Assembly: GCA_015066625.1 (NCBI GenBank) | Contig: SVOC01000004.1 | Location: 1-64,000, forward strand | Direction of reading: 5' to 3' | From: Oscillospiraceae bacterium | Lineage (GTDB): Bacteria > Bacillota > Clostridia > Oscillospirales > Acutalibacteraceae | DNA: 64,000 nt | Shown: positions 33,157-42,539 of the stretch, piece after piece | How positions within the stretch are numbered: the stretch's first letter is position 1 | How the letters are laid out: each line of letters begins with the position of its first letter | Translations under genes and position numbers: made by a program | Notes under the pieces: generated by a model | Database searches by the model: none | Seen by the model: the letters and a program-made list of their open reading frames with translations, nothing else | What the model was told of the DNA's origin: nothing

Positions 33157-33383
33157 CCTACGCCCGCATTACCGGGATCAGGTACGGTAACCGCAAATTA
33201 AATTATAACACACACCTTAACGGATTATTTTTCGCCGGTTCACTCAAAAATCCTCGTTAATACATAAAGTATTGCCTGCGTTTTTTGAGCAAACCGACGA
33301 GAAAGCTTCTCGTCAATTTGTACATCCTAGTTTAATTTGTGGTCACACAGGGTATAATCTCAGCCGCCCTTGGGCAGCACCCC
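33157..33383 (-). promoter_or_regulatory. TPP riboswitch with large internal insertion
   Basis: On the minus strand, GGGGTGC, a GCCC-AA-GGGC hairpin, CTGAGATTATACCC, then ACCTGATCCCGGTAATGCGGG-CGTAGG: both halves of a TPP aptamer. A normal aptamer has only a few bases between ACCC and ACCTGAT; here about 165 bases intervene. The insert is closed by CCACAAATTAAA/TTTAATTTGCGG and holds at least three more hairpins. The aptamer is followed by a terminator and then thiT. Confidence 0.85.
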
Positions 33384-33395
33384 TTTGTCGTTTGA

Positions 33396-33424
33396 ATTAT
33401 ATACTGTTTTAACAGGGCCGTCAA
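33396..33424 (-). promoter_or_regulatory. SigA promoter of thiT riboswitch transcript
   Basis: On the minus strand TTGACG, 17-base spacer, TATAAT, about 13 bases before the GGGGTGC of the aptamer. It overlaps no coding sequence but abuts the stop of the radical SAM gene. Confidence 0.8.
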
Positions 33425-33427
33425 GCC

Positions 33428-34849
33428 TTATTTCTTTTCCGCTTTGCCTTCGGGAGTGTCACGGTAATACTGGGTTTTTGGGTTGGGATGCTTGGTTGAT
33501 GCCCAGAGTTCTTCCGCAACAGGCTTCCATGCCGCCGCAAATCTGTCACACTTTGAGCAAAGCTGCTCGGCAGATTCGGGCTCAATCAGATCCGTTGATT
33601 TTGCGCCCGTCTGTGCCACCATTTTGCGAAGACAATCGGGATTTTCAAGCAGGGGGCAGGGTCTTAAATGGTTATCGTTGAAGGGCTGATTGTGATAATA
33701 AGCCTTGAAAAGAGGGCTTTGAAGTCCCTCAAGAATGGTTTTTTCTCTGATGTTGGAATCCGAATAGTGAATGAATACACAGGGCTCCATATCGCCTTCG
33801 GAGTTGATGTGGAAATAGTTTCTGCCGCCTGCAATACAGCCGCCTACATACTCGGCATCGTTCTGGAAATCCATAACAAACATGGGTTTTCCGATTTTGC
33901 TGTTTCTTACTTTGCGGAGCCATTTATACATATGCACACGCTGTTCAGGTGTGGGAATAAGCTCGGGAACGGCATCCTTTCCCACAGGCATATAGTTGAA
34001 ATAAAGCCCGAAACGAACACCCTTTTCCACCATAAGGTCAAGGAATTCATCGCTTGTAACGGCAGGGATATTCGCGCTTGTATAGCAAACGGAAATACCG
34101 AAAAGCAAGCCGTTTTCACGGAGCAAATCCATTGCCTCAATTGTTGTTTTGTATGCACCGCCGCCGCGTCTTGCATCGTTGCTTTCTTCCGTACCCTCAA
34201 TGCTCAGTGCAAGGGCAAGATTGCCTACGCTCCTTATTTCGTCACAAAGCTCCTGATCGATGAGGGTTGCGTTTGTGTAAGCAAGGAATGCACAGTCGGG
34301 ATTTTCGCGGCAGAGGGTGATTATATCCTTTTTACGGATAAGGGGCTCGCCGCCTGTAAGCATATAGAAATGAGTTCCCAGCTCGGTGCACTGATTTATG
34401 ATTGAACGCATCTCGTCAAGAGTCAGGTTTGACTTATGGCCGTATTCCGCAGACCAGCAGCCCTTGCATTTAAGGTTGCAGGCACTTGTGGGGTCAAAAA
34501 GTACCTGAAATGGAATGTTGCACTTATATTTTTCTCTGTTTGCACGCACAGCCTTTGTGCCGTTTACGCCTGCACCCAGACCAAGAGCAAGAAGCATATT
34601 CTTGACAACGTTTTTGTCGCAGCCGTTGATGATATTCAGCGCAAAGGTACGCCACACATTATCTTTATCCTGCACGGCAGAACGGAAAGCATCAAAATTT
34701 TTTTCGGGGAAGGCACCGCCCATAAGCTTCTGTGCCAGGTCAACAAGCTTTATAAGATTTTCTTCGGGATTTTTCTTGATGTACTTATAGATACCGTCAA
34801 AAGCAACGGAAGCGGAAGCACGTTCAATTTTTTCCTTCATTGTCATCAT
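33428..34849 (-). CDS. Radical SAM protein with C-terminal Cys-rich domain
   Basis: Radical SAM enzyme of 473 residues. The 4Fe-4S/SAM motif is in SACNLKCKGC (CxxxCxxC, about 125-132), followed by the GGEP motif (MLTGGEPLIRKKD). The C-terminal third has spaced cysteines (GGCIAGGRNYFHI, EPCVF, RPCPLLENPDCL and CSKCDRF) consistent with a SPASM-like auxiliary cluster. The N-terminal 110 residues are helical. The start at 34849 (ATGATG) lies 9 bases after AGGAGGGG; the first in-frame ATG upstream puts that site inside the gene. It is a single gene divergent from the VTT gene. Substrate unknown; peptide or heme-like modification are possible for this class. Confidence 0.82.
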   Translation of the reverse strand: MMTMKEKIERASASVAFDGIYKYIKKNPEENLIKLVDLAQKLMGGAFPEKNFDAFRSAVQDKDNVWRTFALNIINGCDKNVVKNMLLALGLGAGVNGTKAVRANREKYKCNIPFQVLFDPTSACNLKCKGCWSAEYGHKSNLTLDEMRSIINQCTELGTHFYMLTGGEPLIRKKDIITLCRENPDCAFLAYTNATLIDQELCDEIRSVGNLALALSIEGTEESNDARRGGGAYKTTIEAMDLLRENGLLFGISVCYTSANIPAVTSDEFLDLMVEKGVRFGLYFNYMPVGKDAVPELIPTPEQRVHMYKWLRKVRNSKIGKPMFVMDFQNDAEYVGGCIAGGRNYFHINSEGDMEPCVFIHYSDSNIREKTILEGLQSPLFKAYYHNQPFNDNHLRPCPLLENPDCLRKMVAQTGAKSTDLIEPESAEQLCSKCDRFAAAWKPVAEELWASTKHPNPKTQYYRDTPEGKAEKK

Positions 34850-35005
34850 TGGCAGTTCCCCTCCTTTTAAAGAATTTGGCATACACTTAAATATACCACA
34901 GGTTTAACTTAATGTCTACTATAAATTTAATTTTAAATGTTAATTTTCTTGCATTACCGCAGATTTTGGAGTATCATACCATATATAAAGCATTCGGAGG
35001 ACTGT

Positions 35006-35770
35006 ATGAAAGAAAAATTTCAGAGAGGGTCCCATGCAATGGGGCTTGCGGCAAGAATAATAGTTTCGGTTTTTATTATTGCCCTGATTATATGGAAATA
35101 TGAGGATTTCAAGACCATTGACGTGAGAGGGCTTGTTGAGGCAAGCTCAAGCGTTATAGCGGCGGTTCTGGCAATATGGGGAATTTATCTGCTGAAATCA
35201 ATGGTTTTTGTTATCCCCGCATCGCTGATTTACATTGCCGTGGGTATGGCATTCCCCGCACACTGGGCAATTCTCATCAATGCGGCAGGAATTATGATTG
35301 AGGTTGCGGTTTCTTACCTTTTCGGACGGATTATGGGCGGAAATTACGTTATCAACAAGCTGAAAAAGGTTAAATACGGCGATAAAATCATTGAGCTTCA
35401 AGGTAAGGGTAAGCTTTCGGCTATATTTGCCATAAGATTCATTCCCGCTTTCCCAATTGACCTTGTAAGCCTTTTCCTCGGTGCGGTGAAAATGAAATTT
35501 CTTCCCTATTTTCTCATTTCACTGGGCGGAATTCTGCCGAGGGTAATACTTTTCACCATTCTGGGTGACGGACTTTACGACTATGTGCCTATGGATAAAA
35601 TAGCACTTGTTGCGGCAATCCTGCTGCCTGTTGCACTGGTTGCGTGGGTTATAAAATACGCAGTGAAAAGCAAAAAAGCTGAGGATATCGCAGAAGAAGA
35701 AGCAAGGCTGAAAAAAGAAGAAAAAGCAGCAAAAAAAGCGGAGAAAAAGAACAAGGCTTTGCCGGAATAA
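35006..35770 (+). CDS. VTT/TVP38-family membrane protein
   Basis: A 254-residue inner-membrane protein of the VTT (DedA-like, TVP38/TMEM64) family. Five to six transmembrane helices lie between 12 and 222, with the family motif region AIRFIPAFPIDLVSLFLGA (about 147-165) and the preceding GRIMGGNYVI. It ends in a highly charged Lys/Glu/Ala coiled tail (228-254). Members help move phospholipids or maintain envelope. The ATG at 35006 follows GGAGG; a TTGCAT-N17-TATCAT promoter lies upstream at 34949-34977. Confidence 0.85.
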   Translation: MKEKFQRGSHAMGLAARIIVSVFIIALIIWKYEDFKTIDVRGLVEASSSVIAAVLAIWGIYLLKSMVFVIPASLIYIAVGMAFPAHWAILINAAGIMIEVAVSYLFGRIMGGNYVINKLKKVKYGDKIIELQGKGKLSAIFAIRFIPAFPIDLVSLFLGAVKMKFLPYFLISLGGILPRVILFTILGDGLYDYVPMDKIALVAAILLPVALVAWVIKYAVKSKKAEDIAEEEARLKKEEKAAKKAEKKNKALPE

Positions 35771-35808
35771 AATATAAAACTGCTGTGCGGAAGGTTTGCC
35801 ACAAAATC

Positions 35809-35856
35809 ATTCTCTCCCTCAGTCACTCCGTGACAGCTCCCTCGTCAGAGGGAGCC
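35809..35856 (+). repeat. Dispersed-type intergenic hairpin repeat
   Basis: Contains CTCCCTCAGTCAC-CCGTGACAGCTCCC and GCTCCCTC-GAGGGAGC inverted repeats. I recognise this as similar to a widespread Ruminococcaceae intergenic repeat; only one copy is in this window. Confidence 0.55.
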
Positions 35857-35928
35857 TGAACAGCGGTCATACAGCGCTTGATGTGCGAAACGTAAAATGA
35901 AGGGCTGTCCATACGAAAAAATATTAAA

Positions 35929-35967
35929 CGGATTGCAAAGGTTTATACCAGAGCAGTCCGTTTTTTT
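35929..35967 (+). terminator. Intrinsic terminator
   Basis: CGGATTGC pairs with GCAGTCCG (G-U included) across a 16-base loop, then TTTTTTT. It closes the VTT transcript. Confidence 0.75.
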
Positions 35968-36041
35968 GTTGCCTTAATGAACAAAAACAGGCAAGAGAAT
36001 TTGTGTGAAAGAGAGAAAGCTTAAGAATTTCAAAATTTTTC

Positions 36042-36072
36042 GCGTGACAATTCGCCAAAACCGTCATATATA
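36042..36072 (+). promoter_or_regulatory. ECF-like promoter, copy C
   Basis: GCGTGA, 17 bases, CATATATA, with CCGT immediately before the second box, the classic ECF -10 CGTC. It lies 148 bases before a secreted-protein gene. Same spacing as 15088 and 18677. Confidence 0.6.
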
Positions 36073-36137
36073 CATGAAAGCACTTGTAAAACAAAAACGG
36101 AAGAAGGCGAATCCGATGGGCTGAACAAAACCATAAA

Positions 36138-36166
36138 TTGACAACAAAAGCCAAAAGTGTTAAAAT
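36138..36166 (+). promoter_or_regulatory. SigA promoter of secreted-protein gene
   Basis: TTGACA, 17-base spacer, TAAAAT, 54 bases before the ATG at 36220, giving that gene a second promoter. Confidence 0.7.
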
Positions 36167-36219
36167 CAAGTGGGGTTCAAAAGAAACATATTGTAACCGC
36201 ATAAAAAGGAGCGAACAAA

Positions 36220-37401
36220 ATGAAAATCAAAAAATTTATTTCAGTTATTTTATCCGTAATAATACTTTTTTGCTCTGTTGTAACCGTTTCCGCAGCCGGA
36301 AATACGGTTGACGACAAATATATTTATTACGGCGATTTGTCGGAAGGAGTCACCACCGTGTGGACGGGAGATGAGGTTTATGATCTTTTTGTATACTATA
36401 CCTTCACTATGTCTGAGGACGGATATTTCTATCTGCACTACGGAACACCGCACATAACTATGGATACGAAAATTGTAAATGAAGATAATTGCATTGAAAA
36501 TAATTATTATGAGACTTTTTTTTGGGAATTTGAACATAAAGAAAGAATTTATAAGCTGAACAAAGGCGAGTATAAACTGCTTATTGATGTTTTTGATTCA
36601 TTTATGGAGGTTGATGTATATGCAGGTTGTCTTGAAGGAGCGATAACGGATATTTCATTTGGTTATGATATGATTGAAGATACGGATATCCTTTGTTGGT
36701 CTGATGAGTTTGAATCTTATGCCGATGCTGTATTTACTTTTTCATCAGGCAAAACATACAACTTTACGGACGGCACATTGTACGGTACATTTGACAACGA
36801 ATTCAAATACGGCAAAAACGATATAACCATTGATTTTTTAGGGTCTGAAATAAAATCAACGGCAACGGTTTATCCCATTTCTCATTACATTTCCGATGTG
36901 GAAGTAAATAGTATTGAAGATTACTACGATAAAACGATAGAATACTTTGATCACGCAGATTTTTGCTATCCCGAAAACGAGCTTATTTATATCACTTTCA
37001 CTGACGGAAGCACCAGAACAATAGTAGGTTCTGAATCTGTCAAGCTTCCAAACGGCAATTCGTATGATGTTACTTTTGATTCCTTTTACGACATGTATTT
37101 CGCTAATTTCGGAGAAGGAAACTGTGCATTAGAAATTGAAATAGGTTACCAAACAGTAAAAACATATTATTTCAACGGCACAAAAGCATCTCTTGCAGAA
37201 AACGTAAATCTTCTTACCGATGAAATCAAAAAACAAAACTACTGGATAGCAGAAAATTTACAGGATGCTTTTAAAAATGCAAGCGATTCTGAAACAGCAA
37301 AAAAATATATTGACTTTGCTTTTTGGAATTGGCTCGAGAAGCTTTTTACAGTATTTAATTTTTGCTTTTATTACTCAACGTTCTCATTTATTCGGATATA
37401 G
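36220..37401 (+). CDS. Secreted protein, unknown
   Basis: A 393-residue exported protein with signal peptide (1-26, VSAAG). The mature part is acidic, Tyr- and Asp-rich and beta-stranded: an early domain (GNTVDDKYIYYGDLSEG, then VYDLFVYYTFTMSEDGYFYL), then Ig-like segments with FTFSSGKTYNFTDGT. A hydrophobic helix at the end (KLFTVFNFCFYYSTFSF) may anchor it. It is AT-rich relative to the chromosome. It has both a SigA promoter and ECF-like copy C, so it may be made in the response controlled by the 18-kb sigma factor. No family recognised. Confidence 0.65.
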   Translation: MKIKKFISVILSVIILFCSVVTVSAAGNTVDDKYIYYGDLSEGVTTVWTGDEVYDLFVYYTFTMSEDGYFYLHYGTPHITMDTKIVNEDNCIENNYYETFFWEFEHKERIYKLNKGEYKLLIDVFDSFMEVDVYAGCLEGAITDISFGYDMIEDTDILCWSDEFESYADAVFTFSSGKTYNFTDGTLYGTFDNEFKYGKNDITIDFLGSEIKSTATVYPISHYISDVEVNSIEDYYDKTIEYFDHADFCYPENELIYITFTDGSTRTIVGSESVKLPNGNSYDVTFDSFYDMYFANFGEGNCALEIEIGYQTVKTYYFNGTKASLAENVNLLTDEIKKQNYWIAENLQDAFKNASDSETAKKYIDFAFWNWLEKLFTVFNFCFYYSTFSFIRI

Positions 37402-37446
37402 TGCATAAATCTGTTTAAATAAATACAAAAGAAAGGAAATACTGTT

Positions 37447-37953
37447 ATGAAAAAAACATTCAAAAAAATATTATCATTAATTCTTGCTTTTGCTATGACT
37501 CTGGGCGTATACACCTTTGCTTTTGCGGAGAATGATTGCGACGACGGGGATATTATGCTTCCGCCGACAGAAGATATCGAGGTTTCGGTTATTTATGCCC
37601 CCGTCACAAGCAGAATAGTTTACAATCAGAAGGGTCCGTTTTATGACGGTGTAATCTTAAAAATCACATATTATGACGGAACTTCTGAGATTCTGAAAGT
37701 TAAAAGAACAGAAAACGGATATTACAAAGCAGGCGATTTTAATGTTGACGGTTTTCTGTTTTTCCTTGAGGCGGCAGGACAAATTTCAAATTACGGCATA
37801 AAGACTCCCGGACTCCATGTTTCTAAACACGAAAACGGTATGCTTTACGAGGGAAGCACCGGTTTTGCCGTAATATCAATTCCTAACATATTTGAATTTT
37901 TCAACTGTATCAGAACATTGATAAAAATTTATTCAGCCTCTAACAATCCATAA
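37447..37953 (+). CDS. Secreted protein, unknown
   Basis: A 168-residue protein with signal peptide (1-26, AFAE). The mature part is beta-rich (VIYAPVTSRIVYNQKGPFYD, then LKITYYDGTSEILKVKRTENG), resembling the Ig-like segments of its upstream neighbour, and ends in a hydrophobic helix (FEFFNCIRTLIKIY). It lies 45 bases after that gene with AAAGGAAA before the ATG, so they are probably one transcript. A terminator follows. Function unknown. Confidence 0.65.
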   Translation: MKKTFKKILSLILAFAMTLGVYTFAFAENDCDDGDIMLPPTEDIEVSVIYAPVTSRIVYNQKGPFYDGVILKITYYDGTSEILKVKRTENGYYKAGDFNVDGFLFFLEAAGQISNYGIKTPGLHVSKHENGMLYEGSTGFAVISIPNIFEFFNCIRTLIKIYSASNNP

Positions 37954-37962
37954 ATAAAAACC

Positions 37963-37988
37963 AAGGAGCAACCGTGAGGTTGCTCCTT
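37963..37988. terminator. Bidirectional terminator
   Basis: AAGGAGCAACC pairs with GGTTGCTCCTT around GTGA, between convergent genes. Confidence 0.88.
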
Positions 37989-37993
37989 AAATT

Positions 37994-40375
37994 TTAATCA
38001 AGTGCGAAAATTTCTTTAATTGGTCCTGCGAATTCTTTTGAAATGCCTGCGGGAATTTTGCCCGTTTTCAGCATTTTGTTGAACTTATTCTTCGTATCGT
38101 TAAGAGTCTGGAACTTGGCAACGGTGTGGATAAGCGCCTGCCTTCTGTCCGTATTTTTAAGATATACGCAGTTTTCAACGGTGATTTCCGTTGTGTCTTC
38201 CGCACCTGCGGTAACTGTTACGGAAAGAGTACCGTTTACGGTTTTGGCTTCAACCTTTTCGCCGTTGACGGTAACATCGCCGCTGACAATATCCTTGAAG
38301 CTTATGGTGTAAGTTCTTGTCTGAGGCACAACGGATGCGGTACCCTCCGCCTTTTCAATCTTAAAGCTGACTGTGTTACCTTTTTCCGCAACGGTAAATG
38401 CAGTTTTGAGATATTCTCCGTCTTTGTATGAAAGGGTTTCGCCGTCGTCTTCATAGAGAGTAAAGGTGTTGTTGCCTCTGTAAACAAGCAATTCAAGGCT
38501 ATCGGGGTTTGTGCAGTCGTTTGTTCTGTCATTTACTGCAAGGGGAAGGATTGTGCCTTCCTTTGCAAGCACGGGAATAGTTTCAAGGTCACGGTACATC
38601 TCAACAAACTTGTTGCCGCTGTAAATTCTGCCCGTGAAAACATCCGTATATTTGCCTTCGGGAAGCCATACATTCACCGATGCCATACGGGTTTTGGGTG
38701 AGGTGGGTCGGGTTATGGGTGCAACAATGAGTTCTGTGCCGAAGAAAAATTCGTTTTTGCAGTTATACGCATTCTCATCCTCGGGGTATGCATAATACAT
38801 GGGCTCGCAGATTGCCCTGCACTCGGTATGAGTGCGGTAATTCATTGTGTAGATATAGGGCAGAAGCCTGTGTCTGAAACGGAGAGCTTCCGTAGCAATT
38901 TTGCCGACAGAACCGCTGTAATTCCAGGGCTCCTTGCCCATAAACTCGTTGTTTGTGGAATGCAGACGCATTACGGGGCTGTAAACGCCAAGCTGTACCC
39001 AGCGCAGATAAAGTTCATCATCCTTAATGCCCATACAGTGGCCGCCTATATCGTGGCTCCACCAGGGGTAGGCAACGTTTGACGCCGTTGCGGTAAAGCC
39101 GGGCTGGTAGTCAAGGCTTTTCCATGTCTGTGTAGTGTCGCCGCTGAAGCCGAGGGGATATCTCTGGCTGCCTGCACCGCAGAAGCGTGAAAGAATGAGG
39201 GGTCTGTGGTTATCCCTTGCATTATCAAGGAAATGATAGTGATTCAGTGCCCACAGAGGGTCAAGACCCTTGACGGCTGTGTTTTTACCCTGCTGCCAGT
39301 CAATCCACCAGAAGTCAACACCCTTTTCTTCAAACGGACGATGAAGAATATCAAAATATTTTTCGGTGAATTTTTTATCGGTAATGTCGAATTTAACGGG
39401 CTCTTTTGTTTTGGGGTCCTGACCCATTGCCTCGCACATTTCCTCGTATTGGTCCTCAAACCAACGCACACCCATCGAGGGATGAATATTGAAGGTGATT
39501 TTATAGTTATCCTCTTTAAGCTTTTTCAGAAAACCGTCGGGGTCGGGGAAAAGCTCGGTGTTGAAGCTGTAACCCGTCCAGCCTGTTGACCATACGTCAT
39601 AAACGTATTCCATAAAATTAAGGTGCTTTGAAACCTTATGGCTGTCCTTGCCGAATTTTTCCCTGATTTTTACCCAGTGCCAGTCCATATCAACCGTTGC
39701 AACGGTAACGGGGATTTCCTCAGCCTTGAATCTGTCCATAAGGCTCAGATATTCTTCCTGAGAATAATCCTTGTATCTGCTCCACCAGTTTGAAAGGGCG
39801 TAACGGGGAATAAGAGGCACTTTGCCTGTAAGGTTATACAAATCTGTTGTTGCGCCGATATAATCGTTACCGTAAGCAAAATAATAGATATCCTTTTCCG
39901 CATTGTCACGGGGAAGAATGGTGCCGTCAGGCTTCATTGCAAGTGTTTTGCTGTCATCAAGAATTGCAACACCGTTTCTGGAGCAAACGCCGTTGCCTAC
40001 TCTGTCGATGGCGGTGACATCAAGAGTACGGCTTGTTCCTTTAAGGTTACCTGCCTTGAAATTCCTGACATTTCTGCCGTCGGCAAGGCTGATGTTCAGC
40101 ATTTTATTTGCTTTGAGAGAATAAACAAAGGTTGCCTTATCGGTTCTGATTTCTATATTACCCTTTGCTTCGCTGACCTGAAAATCACATTCGCAGAAAT
40201 CTCTGAACCACACACTCTGGGTAGGCTCATCGCAGAATTTGCCCTCTTTCTGCACTTCAACACGCAGAAGGCAGGGGGTTATAACCGTAAAACGAATATT
40301 TTTGCGGATGATTACATTCTTTTCAGGTGCAACGGGAGAACATTCGATTTTAAATCTTCGGGCAAAATTGTCCAT
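37994..40375 (-). CDS. GH31 alpha-glycosidase
   Basis: Family 31 glycoside hydrolase of 793 residues, probably an intracellular alpha-glucosidase or alpha-xylosidase (no signal peptide). Landmarks: N-terminal beta-sandwich (1-230), barrel with TVDMDWHW, the nucleophile Asp in FWWIDWQQG (about 357) and the acid/base Asp in GFSGDTTQTW (about 410), then WWSHDIGGH and MRLHS, and C-terminal beta domains. The start at 40375 is chosen because GTGAGG lies 8 bases before it; two in-frame ATGs lie slightly upstream. It is 10 bases after the GH3 stop, so both enzymes are made together and probably finish the digestion of imported oligosaccharides. Confidence 0.88.
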   Translation of the reverse strand: MDNFARRFKIECSPVAPEKNVIIRKNIRFTVITPCLLRVEVQKEGKFCDEPTQSVWFRDFCECDFQVSEAKGNIEIRTDKATFVYSLKANKMLNISLADGRNVRNFKAGNLKGTSRTLDVTAIDRVGNGVCSRNGVAILDDSKTLAMKPDGTILPRDNAEKDIYYFAYGNDYIGATTDLYNLTGKVPLIPRYALSNWWSRYKDYSQEEYLSLMDRFKAEEIPVTVATVDMDWHWVKIREKFGKDSHKVSKHLNFMEYVYDVWSTGWTGYSFNTELFPDPDGFLKKLKEDNYKITFNIHPSMGVRWFEDQYEEMCEAMGQDPKTKEPVKFDITDKKFTEKYFDILHRPFEEKGVDFWWIDWQQGKNTAVKGLDPLWALNHYHFLDNARDNHRPLILSRFCGAGSQRYPLGFSGDTTQTWKSLDYQPGFTATASNVAYPWWSHDIGGHCMGIKDDELYLRWVQLGVYSPVMRLHSTNNEFMGKEPWNYSGSVGKIATEALRFRHRLLPYIYTMNYRTHTECRAICEPMYYAYPEDENAYNCKNEFFFGTELIVAPITRPTSPKTRMASVNVWLPEGKYTDVFTGRIYSGNKFVEMYRDLETIPVLAKEGTILPLAVNDRTNDCTNPDSLELLVYRGNNTFTLYEDDGETLSYKDGEYLKTAFTVAEKGNTVSFKIEKAEGTASVVPQTRTYTISFKDIVSGDVTVNGEKVEAKTVNGTLSVTVTAGAEDTTEITVENCVYLKNTDRRQALIHTVAKFQTLNDTKNKFNKMLKTGKIPAGISKEFAGPIKEIFALD

Positions 40376-40385
40376 AATCATATCC

Positions 40386-42470
40386 TCACTGAACATCAAT
40401 TTTAAGGCATTCGTTGCCGAGAAGTGCGTTGCTTACGCCGTCGGGCTGATGACCGCCAACATAAAGGCTGATTTTGCCGTCGGGGTCAACCCTGCTTCCG
40501 TCATCGGTAACGGCTTTAATCCAGTAATTATCAATATCAAAGCTGACGGTTGCCTTTTCGCCGCAATTAAGCTCAACTGCCTTGATACCGCAAAGCTGGA
40601 AGTGGGGAGTAACGGTGCGGCTGTCGGTGAATGAAGCATAAACCTGAGCCTTTTCAATGCCCTTCATCTTGCCTGTGTTTGTGATTTCAACGGTAAGGGT
40701 CTTGCCGTCAAAGGATGCATTTTCGTAAGCAAAGCTTGTGTATGAAAGACCGTAGCCGAAGGGATAGAGTGCCTCGCCTTCAATGTACCTGTAGGTTTTG
40801 CCGAGCATTGAATAATCAAGGAATGAGGGCAGGTCGTGGTCGCCTTTGTAAATTGTAACGGGGAGTCTGCCGCAGGGCGAAACCTTACCTGCAAGCACGT
40901 TTGCAACAGCAAGACCGCCCATTGCGCCGGGATACCAGGCGTGAATGATTGCCTTTGCGTGGTTTCTTACCTTGTCGCCAAGGTCGATTGAGCTGCCGCA
41001 CATAAGCACAACAACAACGTTATCGCAAACATCACAGACCCTTTCGGCAAGCTTCTGCTGAGTTTTGGGCAGATAAAGTGACTTTTTATCACCGCAAGCG
41101 GTATAATCGTTGTCAAAGCCGGTGTCTTCACCTTCGATTGAGCAGTCGAGACCAAGTGCAAGCACTGTAATATCGGCTTCGGATGCGGCGGCAACACCGT
41201 CGCTTATCATATTCTGGAAGCCTGACCAGTGATTTGTGAATTCATCGCAGTAGTTTGAGCCTTTTTCAACCATAATGTGTGACTCGGTGAACACTCTGCG
41301 GATACCGTCGGCAACGGTGAGATTTTCGGATGCATAGCCGTTGTAGTTGCCTTCAAGTGCGGTAACCGAAAGTGCGTTGGGGCCTACAACTGCAATCTTG
41401 CCTGAATAATCCTTACCAAGAGGCAGGAAGCCCTCGTTTTTAAGCATAACAAGGCACTGCTCAGACGCTTTAAGGTTAAGCTCCTTGTGCTCCTTGCAGT
41501 CGAGCTTGTCAAAGCCGATATCCGAATAGGGTCTTACATCCTCAAATTCGCCGAGAAGGGCACGGATTGTGTAGATTCTTTCTGCGGCAACGGTAATTTC
41601 TTCTTCGGTGATAAGGTCCTGCTCATAGGCGTCGATAAGTGCGGAATAGGTTTCGCCGCAGTTGAGGTCGCAGGAGTTTTTAAGGGCAACAGCAGCCGCC
41701 TCTGCCTTTGTTTCAACAAAGTGGTGATCTGAATAAATATCCTTGATTGCACCGCAGTCTGAAACAACATAGCCGTCAAACTCCCACTGCTTGCGGAGAA
41801 TTTCGCCAAGGAGATATGAATGAGCGCAGCAGGGCTCGCCGTTGGTGCGGTTATATGCACCCATAACTCCGGTAACGCCTGCTTTTACGGTCTTTTCAAA
41901 GGCGGGCAGATAGGTTTCAAAAAGGTCGTGGGGATTTGCAATTGCATCAAAGCCGTGACGGTCTGCTTCGGGGCCCGAATGCACTGCATAATGCTTTGAG
42001 CAGGCAGATGCTTTAAGAAATTCGCCGTCGCCCTGAATACCTTTGATAAATGATGTGCCGAGGGTAGCTGTCAGGTAGGGACACTCGCCGAAGGTTTCCT
42101 GACCTCTGCCCCAACGGGGGTCACGGAAGATGTTGATATTGGGTGCCCAGAAGGTGAGGCCTTTGAAAATATCGTAGTCGCCGAATTTGACGTGCTTGTT
42201 GTATTTTGCTCTGCCTTCCGTTGAAATAACGTCGGCAATTTTATTGACAAGCTCGGGGTCAAAGGTTGCCGCCATAGCGATCGTGTGGGGGAAAACGGTT
42301 GCGGTGCCGGCACGGGCAACACCGTGAGCACCCTCATTCCACCAGTTATATTCCTGAATTCCCAGTCTTTCGATTGCGGGTGAATTGTAAAGAAGCTGGG
42401 ACATCTTTTCTTCTGCCGTCATCTGAGCAACAAGGGCTTTCGCCTTTGCTCTTGCCTGTTCTTTGGTCAT
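40386..42470 (-). CDS. GH3 beta-glycosidase
   Basis: Family 3 glycoside hydrolase of 694 residues, cytosolic, of the beta-glucosidase/beta-xylosidase type. The barrel domain (1-300) contains EYNWWNEGAHGVARAG, NINIFRDPRWGRG, a KHYAVHSGPE motif and the nucleophile Asp in YVVSDCGAI (about 240). The second alpha/beta domain (330-560) and a C-terminal fibronectin-III-like domain complete it. The WWNEGAHGVAR pattern is usual in xylosidase-like members. GGAGGAG precedes the ATG. It is the first gene of the GH3-GH31 operon. Confidence 0.9.
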   Translation of the reverse strand: MTKEQARAKAKALVAQMTAEEKMSQLLYNSPAIERLGIQEYNWWNEGAHGVARAGTATVFPHTIAMAATFDPELVNKIADVISTEGRAKYNKHVKFGDYDIFKGLTFWAPNINIFRDPRWGRGQETFGECPYLTATLGTSFIKGIQGDGEFLKASACSKHYAVHSGPEADRHGFDAIANPHDLFETYLPAFEKTVKAGVTGVMGAYNRTNGEPCCAHSYLLGEILRKQWEFDGYVVSDCGAIKDIYSDHHFVETKAEAAAVALKNSCDLNCGETYSALIDAYEQDLITEEEITVAAERIYTIRALLGEFEDVRPYSDIGFDKLDCKEHKELNLKASEQCLVMLKNEGFLPLGKDYSGKIAVVGPNALSVTALEGNYNGYASENLTVADGIRRVFTESHIMVEKGSNYCDEFTNHWSGFQNMISDGVAAASEADITVLALGLDCSIEGEDTGFDNDYTACGDKKSLYLPKTQQKLAERVCDVCDNVVVVLMCGSSIDLGDKVRNHAKAIIHAWYPGAMGGLAVANVLAGKVSPCGRLPVTIYKGDHDLPSFLDYSMLGKTYRYIEGEALYPFGYGLSYTSFAYENASFDGKTLTVEITNTGKMKGIEKAQVYASFTDSRTVTPHFQLCGIKAVELNCGEKATVSFDIDNYWIKAVTDDGSRVDPDGKISLYVGGHQPDGVSNALLGNECLKIDVQ

Positions 42471-42539
42471 TATATCTCCTCCTTATATAATAAGGTATAC
42501 TTTAAAAGGAGCGCCCCTCAGGACGCCCCTTTCAGGTTT

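Noticed and set aside
34850-34882. Longer start of the radical SAM gene
   Set aside because: The strong AGGAGGGG would lie inside the gene; the ATGATG at 34849 is at ideal spacing from it.
37994-42470. A polysaccharide utilisation locus with SusCD-like or ABC importer genes around GH31/GH3
   Set aside because: No transporter or regulator adjoins the pair; flanking genes are unrelated secreted proteins and purL.
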